A stretch of 64,000 bases of DNA from positions 17,003,323 to 17,067,322 of the forward strand of contig CM076663.1 of the NCBI GenBank assembly GCA_038496675.1. Direction: 5' to 3'. The DNA comes from Rachycentron canadum. Lineage: Eukaryota; Chordata; Actinopteri; Carangiformes; Rachycentridae. Below are positions 11,857 through 22,324 of this stretch, one piece after another. The notes beneath the pieces are model-generated. The model saw nothing but the letters and a program-made list of their open reading frames with translations, was not told the origin of the DNA and ran no database searches. The position numbers and the translations under genes were made by a program. The first letter of the stretch is position 1, and each line of letters begins with the position of its first letter.

Positions 11857-12387
11857 TCCAACCAACACATCATCAACGGAATATTTCAAAGATTGCTGAA
11901 CTTAAAACAAAAAGTCTATATTTTGTTGTTGTGACCAGTTGATCGTTCGCTAAATCTCCACTGTTCCTCCACCGGTCAGTCTTTTCATTCTTGCACAGCC
12001 CATATAGGCTACAATTTACAATAACAGTGGCTGATGTACCACTCTAAACTGCCTGTCATTTTTGAAACAACAGGTTTTAGAGGTAGACAAAAGCAGGCTT
12101 CTCATTCAGCTTTCATTAGTTTATTAAAAACACCAACTCTCACTTTTTAATATTTCCAGGCGACTGATTTTTAAAAACAAGAGTCTTGTAAAACATGATT
12201 TGAATACGCACCTAATAGCTACATATTGAGCCAAAAGACTGAAGCTAAAGCTTCATCTAGCAGGCAAAAAGTCAGCGCCCTCATCAGTTGGCCCAGAGAA
12301 GACATGTAAGCTTTTACAGTGAGGTCTAACCAATGTGTTTTGCAAACGCTATCTCAGGCAATGTTTGCTCTGGTTGTTGGAGTGTAA

Positions 12388-12408
12388 AATAAATCTAAGT
12401 CCAATAAA
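12388..12408 (+). promoter_or_regulatory. irx4: Candidate irx4 polyadenylation signals
   Basis: Two AATAAA hexamers (12388-12393 and 12403-12408) lie about 0.53 kb after the irx4 stop codon. Which signal is used, if either, cannot be told from sequence. Confidence 0.35.
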
Positions 12409-13186
12409 GAGCAGGACAGTGATGCTAACGTTAGCGCAGACTCGGATTGGACTGACTGCAGACATCCTGGACTGACTTCCCCTCGTTGAGAAAATGCTAC
12501 ACGTTGAATTTGCTTGTCGTGAATGCTGCTTCTTTTTTTGACAATGTAACCCCACAAGTAAATGTCATTATCGCTAGTTAAGGACGTGTTTCTTGGCTTT
12601 GGAGGTGATGCTTGGTTAGTGTTGGTAGTAAGCTAGTTAGCTAGGCAAGCTAACGTTTGCATCTTACATTTAATCCATTCCTTACACTTTTCAGTTAATT
12701 TCATATTTTTAAATGCCCAATATTGTTCTCAATACAGCCAACATGTAGGGAAATCCACGGCTTGAAAGACCTGCTTTGCCAAGTTATGGTTGCGAATTAA
12801 GATATGACTGGAAAACTGTTGTTTGACGAAGGGTTTTAGCGAACGGTCAATGTAGTACGGTTTGGACATGGCCGTCACTCTCTTACAACCTCAGACTCTT
12901 ATGGGCCCCATCACTGGTCAAATGTGAGCGAACAACTGTCACCACACACTTCCCTGCAGCAAGGTTGTACGGTTCACACACATGAAAAATATACAATATT
13001 GTACACTTGCACTATAGCCTGCACATGCACTGAGTCACAAAAATAAAACGTGTGTTTTGTAGCATGGCAAAGTTTTCTGAGTGTGCCCTTACATTAGCTG
13101 TCCATTGTGCTGGAACCACTAGTGTTATCTGTTTCTTGGTGTTAATCCTGTTCAGGAATAGTGGAATATACCTTCGCAGCTTTGGA

Positions 13187-13214
<28 letters not shown>
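13187..13214. repeat. (TG)n microsatellite
   Basis: About 14 uninterrupted TG units. Confidence 0.95.
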
Positions 13215-13218
<4 letters not shown>

Positions 13219-14463
13219 AGAGTTTGTGTGCATACGTGTGTGTTTTGAGGGAGTGAAAGGGGGGAAGTGGGTGGTATTCAGCCGTGACTAATGGAAACAC
13301 ACAGAGGAGGGTGCTGCTAAATTGTTAAATCGATGCCACTTCCACCTCGGCTCCAGATATAGCTGCAATCAGCGATGCGTCCCTTTTCATTAGGCGGCTT
13401 TTGACTTTGTCAACCTGGGACTGCAAGAAAATCCACTGCGTGCATCATGGTTCATAAAACCTCTTAAGTAAATTTAAGTAAGTGTCACATCTGTATCCAC
13501 TTCTGCGACTTTTTTCATACAAGCAATAATACAAAACATCATACAGAAAAATAAGATTGGCATCATTAAGGGCGAGTGTTTTCTAAAAACAATACATTTC
13601 CATCAGCCTCAATTATTAAAGAACACTTCACAAATTTTGCATTCAAAACATTTAAACCAATACTTTCTAAAACAAAGCACAACAAGAAACAGTGAGAAGT
13701 TTTTTTTTTTTTTTCGCCCCCCATCTTTCTCTTCCTGCTGTTTTCGATTTAGGAACAGTGATAAAGTATTTATCAGAACAGAGGAGGGATCTGCCTGGGC
13801 TTTGTATGGAATTAACCATTTCAGATTAAATAATTCAGGATGAATTCAACCGAGAATTTCATTCTGTTTCTGCCTCATAAATAAGTAAGATTTAAGATGA
13901 TAAATAATGACATCTGACTTCTTATTTCTGAAAAGTTTTCTCTCTCATTGAGGCAGACTACAGAAATATATTTTGTTATATTTTTGCTCACTTTTGTCAC
14001 TTTTTTCTCTCTTTTTTGAAATTTAATATACTAGAACTGATACAATTTTGTTTCCTTTTTTGAAAATCTTGAGGTGGTGAAGGAGTTGTGGTGTTTTGAA
14101 GGCTAAAGAATGACGGTCAGATAAGACATTGGCAAAGTGCTGAGTGGGGTCAAAAGATATAAGGTTAAACTTGTTCTCACCCCTTAGCTATTTGAGACAT
14201 CACTTGACCAGAGCCTAGGGAAAACTGCAAAAGTACATACACTGCAATTTTGTGTTGAACATGAAATCGGATCTAACTTTATTCAAATTATTTTTAAAAA
14301 GTAGTGTGAATATAGAAATGTCTTAAATCCAGCAGTTTTTTTTAAAAATAATACTATTTGTTTGAAGAGAATCCCTAAAACCTGTTCACATAAATCATAT
14401 GTTTTTCAGATTTATAAATTGAAATCACAGCTGGCTTGACCAGGATTTTTTTTATTTTTAAAC

Positions 14464-14540
14464 CTGGCCACTTGGGGGCAGCAGAGACAAGTTATGACAC
14501 CAATGCTAACCTATACTACGAAAGATGACGTAGAAAACAC
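14464..14540. repeat. Dispersed fish repeat fragment with CACTTGGGGGCAGCAG core
   Basis: The core GGCCACTTGGGGGCAGCAGA recurs in related form at 58891-58912 (plus) and 51383-51400 (reverse complement, TCTGCTGCCCCCAAAT). Three diverged copies in 64 kb point to a dispersed element. The family is not assigned. Confidence 0.5.
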
Positions 14541-15289
14541 CCACCAGACATGAAGCAATCTCAGCATTATTTTCTGAATTAATGTAAATCCAATATTAAC
14601 AATTTTTTTTGCTCTGTTTTGCTTTTGACTCCTGCGGAAAATGTTTGACTGTATAGCTGCTAAATGCTACAATATGTACGCAAGCTAGTGAATATCTTTA
14701 TTCAGTCTCCTTCTTGGTTGTTTTGATTTGATTTTAAAGAGTTTATGTTGAAAACTGGTGCCTGATACAGCTACACTATGAAATAGATCAGACTAAAACA
14801 AAAGAGTAGGCACCAGACACCCAAAACAATGAGCTGAAAGATGCTATGAGTCTCTGTATTACTAAGGGAAACTACAGGGTCTGATGATAATTCATTGTAG
14901 GTTCATTAATATGAGTGAAACCTGTCACATTACACATTGTAATTTGATTCATTGCTACCATTAAAATATTGATTAGAGGCTCTTAAAGAGAATCCCTGAA
15001 CCTTGTGAAATTGTTCTGCAGGGCGTTTATCTACCCTGTTGGTGGAGAATTCAATTAACTAAACATTAAAATTTTAAAACTGATATTTTAAAGTCCAAGC
15101 GTAGTCGACCTTAACTTCAAAAACATAGTTTTGACTAATTCATAATTAAATACCACTGCAAGGTTTTCCAAATTATTCCTCTGGGAGAAGGTGTAAAGTG
15201 TAAAAAGTGAATTTAAATCCACTTTTAACAGGTACAAATGTGACACATTTTTGACTGATAATTAGCATTTTTTTCTTGTGAGATTTACC

Positions 15290-15475
15290 TTCAGTCATCT
15301 CTCTCACCTCTATCTGCTCTACTCACTGCTCACACCTTTCTCCCTCTACTCCTGCAACCATCACCCTTCTTCCCTTTCCTTCCCTAAACCAGATCCCTCT
15401 CCCATTCCCCATCCTCTATATATTCCCCCTCCCTACCCCTTTCCCTCCACTCGTCTCACCTCACCTCTATCTGCT
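15290..15475. repeat. Pyrimidine-rich low-complexity tract
   Basis: Strongly C/T-biased plus strand (CTCTCACCTCTATCTGCTCT repeated at both ends, with CCCTTCTTCCCTTTCC between). The sequence TCACCTCTATCTGCTCT occurs near 15303 and again near 15460, so a short direct duplication is present. The open frame across it is compositional. Confidence 0.7.
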
Positions 15476-18053
15476 CTCGATATGCAAGTGAGCCACTCAA
15501 CAGCCAGTCTGACACGAAGGCCTGCTCCCTGGGCCATATAATGTGATTAAGCCACAGTGTGTTGCTGTACAGGTCGGGGAATGTTAGACCCACTGTTTAC
15601 ATGTCTGGCTCACACCATCAGGAGGTATTTGCCCCTTTGTGGCAAATAGAAGAATGGCCACACAGGTGATAGGCAAAGGACTTTTTCTACACAGAAAAGT
15701 AACCTATGAATGTTTTACTAAAATTTGTTGTTGATATTATTAATTCTATACTTTGTGACCCTTTTTCTGAAGCACTTTGATTTTTTAAATTTCAGCTGGA
15801 ATGTCTACACAGGAAGTATTGACAACTTCAAATTGCTCCTCTCTACACCTTCTGTCTGACACCTATTTCCTTTCAACACTGTCTGCGCCTCTGTCGCGTA
15901 CTCAAACACACAGCCACACACACACACACACAGTGGCATACTTATACACACAGCTCGAAGTCTCTTGCGTCTTGTCACACACACTTTGGTTTTCCGGAGC
16001 TATCAAAGTGCTGAGTGCAAACTCTCCCCTCCAAAAACTGTCACATGTCGCCAGAGGTGTCTCGCTCCCTGCAGTAACCCTCTGAGCTCCTGGCACAAGA
16101 ACAAGTCATTATTTCCATGGTAAAGGTCAGAAGCTCTGTCACCTGATTCCAAAGTGGAGCAGAGAGGAGTCGCCCCAAGACAATGACCAAAGGTCAGTTT
16201 TCTGTTTTGCCTATCATACAGGAAGTACAGATTTGAGGAGGACAGGCTGCTCCCAGATCTGCTTGTGAGCCCCTTTTGGTCACAGTGGCTTCCAGACATG
16301 GAGGTTCAGATAATTGGCTGTAGGGAGCTCCATAATGAGCCTCAGGCTCTGTACTGTGACACATCTTAAAGGAGAAATATTTTAATAGGGCAATTACAGC
16401 AATGAGGAGGATGTTTTGTGTAGAGTGAGTGATTGTTGTGGAGGGTCGCTGTGTTAAGGAATTCAATGGCATTTAACTCCATTATCTATTGTGTGGCTCA
16501 GTGGTGAGGAGATTTTCAATATGATTACAGTCTCATTTGAGCTTATCTTTGTCTGGATGGCCTGACCCAACAGTGCAGGTCACTTTATACTGAAGAGTTG
16601 TATTTGCAATTATTATTTAATATTATGCAGAAAAAGTTGGATAACTGGATGTAGCCATAGACTCCTGTGGTGATTTGACAGTTTAAAGCTGAAGCCGTGA
16701 ATGAGTCCATCTGCAAATTGGTTCAGTCTACTTTTACAATCTTGTGTTACTTGACGTATATGATATAAAGAATATTGTATTATGCTGGGTGATGCATTTA
16801 AGAGCAGTGAATAATTAAAGAGGGCAGTTAAACCCAGCACAAAAACACAGTGCTGTTTAATTCAGCACAATTCATATGCTCAGTTTCATCTGAAGATTTT
16901 GCCTCTGGCAATGCCTCCAACTCAATCAACCACCACCTCTGAACCACTCAGACTTACCAACCGCAAGACCAACCAGTCAGCTCTCTGACACTGACCCGGC
17001 TTGCCTGCCTCATTTTAACAATGCACCTCTCTCCCCTTCAATCATCCAAAGTGGTCTGACTATAGATGAGGTTAACTACAGCATAAGCCTCACTTTCAGG
17101 AGTCACCAGGGCCAATTATATCAGCCTGACTACTCTTCCCAACCTGAGCTCCATGGTGTGGAAAATGCAGTTCCACTGGCTGCATCACTAGGGACAGAAC
17201 AGGCTAGTGCTGTCTGGAGCCTGAGCCAAGCGCAGGCCAATTTGGCATGCAGAGGTCTATGGAGAATAAGCCTGATGAAATATATATATGATCTTCTTCA
17301 AACATGTATTGTTCCGCGCTGCTGTGTCTTATCAGGCTGACTCCCTCCTGATGTCTTCCCGGCTTGGTAGAGCGAGACTCTACAGCGCAGACTGGGGTGA
17401 GGGGGTGGGGGGATGCACAAGGAATGCTAAGGTTCTTTCAGTTCTCCTTACAGTAAACAGAGGCAAGACCTATCTCACCTACTTATTGATGAGAGCACCA
17501 GAATCACAGGCAATCAGTTATTCAAGAGGAAAGAAAGAAATCCTGATCAAGCAGACAACGGCATCTGTGCTGCAACGTTAATGTGCCAGCTTTTTGTGGT
17601 TCAAATCAATTTTATATTTTACTACAAACAGATCCTTTGTGTCCGATTTAAAAACAACTGCCTTTGTTGTGTTCAGTGGAGAACAAAGTCTGGAACTTGG
17701 CTTTTATTTCTGCAACAAGGAGCCTTTCACTCTTTGTTTGTTCTGACTTCTTCAATCTGCAAAACACTGCTGACCTCTGCCTGTCGCTGTGGGAACTACA
17801 TCCAGCTAATAACGCTGGATACCAGTCATAACAAGGCGTCCAAGAATTAACCTACCCCACTGACAACAGTTGAGTTGCTGCCTAAATAATTAGAGTGGGA
17901 AATTACTATTTGCAAACTTTTAACACACAAGAACCATGAGTAACATTTGATTGTGGAACATTTTGCAGAGGACAATATCCCAGGTCTCAACGTTGTAACA
18001 CTGATTTTAACAGACACTATAAAAAGGAATGTACTCGGACAGTCAAGATATAA

Positions 18054-18059
18054 TTTATT
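18054..18059 (-). promoter_or_regulatory. ndufs6: ndufs6 polyadenylation signal
   Basis: AATAAA on the minus strand (TTTATT on plus), 48 nt beyond the ndufs6 stop codon. This predicts a very short 3' UTR. Confidence 0.7.
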
Positions 18060-18106
18060 AACCAATATGGAAATTTATACAGAGAAGCAAAGACAGAGGA
18101 AATGTT

Positions 18107-20721
18107 TCAGTGATGATGCTTCTGCTTGAACTGCAGCCCGCAGTAGCCACAAGTGCCCACTTTTGTATCTTTATCCTGAAAAAAAGGACACAGAACAGTT
18201 AGTATTTACAATTTGGGGCCTTCCATTATCTACTGGAAACATCATTTTACAGATAGAGAAGAGATACAGTCATAATCCATACACATAATTAAAATGATAC
18301 AATTATTACAGCTTCCCTATGTAAACACCTCATTATCAGAAAATGCACGCGTGAAAAGCTTATAAATTCAAAAGGCGAGGTTAATGTCCGTTTTCTGCAT
18401 TAGCTTGGGCCTTTACTCACAAAACATTTTGTCCAATTCCTGAGTCACACTAAATAAAAGTTTCCTCCTCATTCCTTCGATTCAAAAAGCTACAGAGAGC
18501 AAACTTTACCACGAACAAATGAAATCTCCCAAGCTAAGACTACGACTACGTTGCTATGGCTAACATTAACTCTCACCACCAGTGATAGGTTGATGAATGA
18601 CCAGTGTGTGCCAGTGAAAACATGCACACAACTTCCCACAAAAATAAAGAAGAAAATACCAAGGGATAAATTCAAATTAAATAATTAGGTGCCGTTAACA
18701 AAAAGTACTGCATTCACCAAAATGCATAAAGTTTGTGTGGGTCCAATTTTATTTTACACTGAAACTTCAATTCACTCAATGAAAACAATCAAAACAAAAA
18801 AGCTCCCTTGTCACAGACTACCTGAAGTGTAAGTAGATCCTCACCACTTTGCAACAATTTCTAGAACTGCACAGGTTTCATTTTATACAACCTCTGTGAT
18901 GATGGTGTGATTTTTTTTTCCTGTTTCATGTCACAATCCTTTTGGGTACAACTACAATCCGGATCACGAGTCACCCCACAGATTTAATTGAGCTCGTGCT
19001 CACATGACTAGTTGTGCATGTGGTTGCCTGGACATAAACCCTGACATATCAACTCAAATCTCAGCACCCTGTTATTGCACTGATTTTATTCCTGACCACA
19101 AGTTGTGATCTGCAGTTTCTTTTGGAAGTTTGTTTATTTCAACCACAATGTCCTCTGTTTCACACTTTTGGTTGAGTTCATGTGGAATATTTGTTTGGAC
19201 AGAACTGTTGTTTATTTAGCCCTTTCGCTAGAGTTCTGTTCTGCTAACCAGCTTTACCTGTTTAGTCCCAACTCTTGTGTCCCCTCCTGCAGGCAGGTCT
19301 CATGTCCTGCAGATGGACTTTAACTCCACCGTCTCCAGGTGGCAACAGTTGTTCTTGTTCCTGTTTGACTACCATTGCCAGCTACAGTTAAAAGGTTTGC
19401 TGTTCAACTGGTTCAAGACCATCAGATCGCCCACCCCTGACTCACCCTGTACTGTAGTTATAGTGCACAATGAGCAAATCAGGTTTCTGGTTGGCCTGAT
19501 CAATAACAAGAAGCAGCTTACCTCCGGGATTGGTCAATACAGACAGTCAGACCAATGATTTGATGACTTTAGTGTGTGCAGGCTCTCACCAGGTTGATGT
19601 AGACTTTGGGGTGGCCCAGAGCTCCTCCGCCTCCATCACAGGACACAAGTCTGGCCTCAATGTCAGTCACTGGCTCCTCTGCCACCAACTCGATGGCAAA
19701 CTTCTTATTCACCTTTACAAAAACAAATAAGATTTCTGTCATTAATAGTTTAGTGAAATTAGACTTATATGGTTGGAAGGGAAGCAACACAAACAGCAAA
19801 CGCAGTGAGACTGTAACAACACTGATTGTTTGGATGATACTGATGCCATCCTCAGTGAGTGCCATTTATTCATTGTGATGACATACATCCATTTTTATGA
19901 GTCAAGTAGTGAGCAAATAATGCTTTTTACCTTTAAAACATAAATATAATATTTATGACACTGTCTACTGGTGTGTTAAGCAGTGAAACGAGGAACAGAA
20001 ATATTAATATTTGACCATATTTATTCTTCTAAGTCAGAATACCCGTGTGCAAATGTGAAGATTAACAGCATGTGCACACAACGCTAGTAATGCACAAGGA
20101 CTCAAGGTCTCATTGTTTCACAGTAATGTTAAATGTCTCCATTGAAATGAGCCGCCTCCTTCTTACCTCTTTCTGTCTGCCAGTGAATCTGGCTCTCCTG
20201 TGATCGTGCTCGTCATACACCTGCAAGAAAAACACTGGATTCATCGGCTGGAGGAGAAGGCTACAGCTGCACAAGAACCCGTTTCTTCCACTGACTTACG
20301 AGCTCTGTTCTCGGTCAGTGGTTAACGAGCTGAGACAAGGAGCAAATTCATCACTTGTCCTTCAAAACGAGAATACACGTTGACCCTATGTGGATATTGG
20401 GGACGTTGTAATCAATGGCCGACAATTACATGCTGAAGGAAAACAGAGAGCTGTCCGATAATGGACTTATTAGCCACACTGACGCGGGGCTAACGTTAGC
20501 TCGAGCTATATCTGTAGCATTAGGCCACCCAGTGACACAAATAACAGAGAACTGAAGAGAGTCGACTTTAATCTTACCTGACCAGTGTGAGTGATGGGCT
20601 CACCGGTGCTGGAGACCTCTACGCTGTAGCGGTGAGCAGGTACAGCAGACAGCCTCAAAGGTGAAACGAACACCTTGGCATTTTTACTGAAGGACAGAAT
20701 TCTGCCCACTGTGGCCGCCAT
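18107..20721 (-). CDS. ndufs6: NADH dehydrogenase (ubiquinone) iron-sulfur protein 6, complex I accessory subunit
   Basis: Four exons on the minus strand: 20721-20578, 20220-20167, 19712-19590 and 18175-18107. All introns are GT-AG and phase 0, giving 129 aa, close to the 124-aa human protein. Residues 1 to about 35 are basic and Ser/Ala-rich, as expected of a mitochondrial presequence. The mature part carries THTGQVYDEHDHRRARF, then the zinc-binding residues Cys91, His100, Cys116 and Cys119 (CDGGGGALGHPK and CGYCGLQF), ending in HHH. NDUFS6 binds zinc and is needed for late assembly of the peripheral arm of respiratory complex I on the matrix side. The ATG lies inside AAAGATGGCGGCC, a YY1/TISU-type element. 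It is arranged head to head with mrpl36, as in human. Identification is secure. Confidence 0.96.
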
Positions 20722-20726
20722 CTTTA
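20710..20726 (-). promoter_or_regulatory. ndufs6: YY1/TISU-like element at the ndufs6 start codon
   Basis: The minus strand reads AAAG-ATGGCGGC around the start (ATG at 20721-20719). This matches 11 of 12 positions of the TISU consensus SAASATGGCGGC; only the first S is replaced by A. In mammals such elements mark genes with very short 5' UTRs, many of them mitochondrial, and double as YY1 sites. Confidence 0.6.
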
Positions 20727-21228
20727 CAACAGCATGCACTTCCCAAGCTGCATTGCGCAGACAGTTTAAGAAACACACATGTTTGGCCCGAGTTTTGCCT
20801 GCCAGGTTTAAAGTAGTTGGATGGTGTGTATCTTTTCTCAAAGGCCTTGCTCTTAAGTCATTGTGTTTAGTTGTTTATTGAAAATTATAATTATTTATAC
20901 TACAAAAATATTCGAGTTACAGTCTGGTGGTGTTAGAAACGAGATTTATCCAAAGTTACAGCGGGGGAGATTGACTGAGAGACTAAACTGAGGGGCTAAG
21001 TTTTCAGACACGAACACTAGCCGGAAGCTGTTCTGTCCTCACAAGCTAAAACGGCATCGCAGTCGTGTGGTGGCGATTAAAACCTAACATTCAAGGGCGG
21101 AAGCCCGGTTTTAAACCTCGGCGAATCTCTGACAGGTTTGTTTACACACTTTGGTTCCGTGAAGCGACTCGGACATGTCGGAGAACTATGTGTGTGGCCG
21201 TTTAAATGTTTAGCTTTGGCGCTAGCAG
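20722..21228. promoter_or_regulatory. Shared divergent promoter of ndufs6 and mrpl36
   Basis: Only about 0.5 kb separates the ndufs6 start codon from the probable mrpl36 first-exon donor (AGCAG|GTGAGC, exon end 21228). The segment is TATA-less, with scattered CpGs. It has ETS/GABP-type cores CCGGAAG at 21021-21027 and GCGGAAG at 21097-21103, and TTGCGCAG near 20754. Such sites are known in promoters of nuclear-encoded mitochondrial genes. Confidence 0.6.
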
Positions 21229-21888
21229 GTGAGCTACACGTCTCCTTGGCGTGTTGCATAGCTATGACAGCGGCACTGGGCTGCAGTGTTTACATGTGTT
21301 CATTACGCGACGAAGATAACAGCATCTGAATATAGCACAAGTCTTAAAGATCTTTGCAAGGACCCATCTTCCTTTGTAGCAGTTGGTTGGGGAAATGGGT
21401 CACATGATTGACATTTTAATAATGATTCATAGTGTATCTGAGGTTATGGGAAAGCAGCTAAGGGCAGTCAAGATCAAGTTACATCACAGTAGTGCTGCAT
21501 CTGGCTACTTATATTGTTGATTTGGCTGCTGTTTAATGGAGTATTTAGTCTATGAAATATCGAATAGTAACCCAAAAATACCAACTACAACTTGCAAGAG
21601 CTCAAGATAATGTCATGTTTTGTTTGTCCAAAAGTCTAAAACCCAAAGATGTTCGGTGTACGACACTTCACAACAGAGAAGCAGGGAATCCTCCCATTGT
21701 AGAAGCTGGAAACTGAGAAACTTTTGCTTGATAATGATCGGCCAGTCATTACAGCTCTACCGCACTAGATCACATTAACCACATCCCAGACTAAATGCAT
21801 AGTCTTATGTCATACCATAGTCATATCTACATTTTGTTATATTCGCATATGAACTATATCTCTGTTTCTTTCTGCAGTCTTTGACACC

Positions 21889-22269
21889 ATGGCGCCTCTC
21901 CTGTTAAAACACCTGGCTGCCTCACTGACCCGCCAGGTGGCCCAGATGAGCCGATTAAATCTGACCTTCTCCTCAACGGCAGCTAGTGCTTACAGATGTC
22001 TCTACACGCTCAGCACAGCTCCCCGCACACTGCTCCTGTCATCAGCCAGAGTCAGACCCATCCAGCCCCCCTCGTCTGGCTCCTCTGCTCAGTGTGGACC
22101 ATCTCTGTTGGGACCGTGCCAGCATCTTCCCTGCATCCAGCCCTGTGCAATGATGAAGACCAAGAGTTCACTGAGGAGGCGCTGTCAAGACTGTTTCTTT
22201 GTTCGACGGAGGGGGCGCTTGTTTGTGTTCTGCAAGACAAATCCAAGACACAAACAGAGGCAGGGCTAA
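21889..22269 (+). CDS. mrpl36: Mitochondrial large ribosomal subunit protein bL36m
   Basis: Single coding exon of 126 aa. A consensus acceptor (TTTCTGCAG) ends at 21877, 11 nt before the ATG, so a non-coding first exon probably ends at 21228. Residues 1-87 form a Ser/Leu/Arg-rich N-terminal extension typical of a mitochondrial presequence. Residues 88-126 are the bL36 domain, with the zinc ligand pattern Cys99-x2-Cys102-x12-Cys115-x5-His121 and the hallmark ending HKQRQG found in bacterial L36. The protein is a small zinc-bound component of the mitoribosomal large subunit. The coding sequence is intact and AATAAA follows 50 nt after the stop. The other possible frames in this exon lack any family similarity. 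Confidence 0.97.
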   Translation: MAPLLLKHLAASLTRQVAQMSRLNLTFSSTAASAYRCLYTLSTAPRTLLLSSARVRPIQPPSSGSSAQCGPSLLGPCQHLPCIQPCAMMKTKSSLRRRCQDCFFVRRRGRLFVFCKTNPRHKQRQG

Positions 22270-22318
22270 AATGTTGTATCTTGGGCTAGAGAAATATTTA
22301 CAAGAACTGTGCTGCAAT

Positions 22319-22324
22319 AATAAA
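22319..22324 (+). promoter_or_regulatory. mrpl36: mrpl36 polyadenylation signal
   Basis: AATAAA 50 nt after the mrpl36 stop codon, followed by a T/G-bearing stretch (TTGTTTGGCTG). Confidence 0.7.

Larger units (their letters stand above)
11857..18050. other. irx4 3' UTR and intergenic region between irx4 and ndufs6
   Basis: The irx4 3' UTR should begin here. Candidate AATAAA signals lie at 12388-12393 and 12403-12408, but none is proven. Beyond it are a (TG)n tract (13187-13214), a pyrimidine-rich stretch (about 15290-15475), a fish repeat fragment around 14464-14540 and unique blocks at 13310-13450 and 16080-16560. A 444-nt stop-free frame (16894-17337) has no recognisable similarity. No gene is supported. 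Confidence 0.5.
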
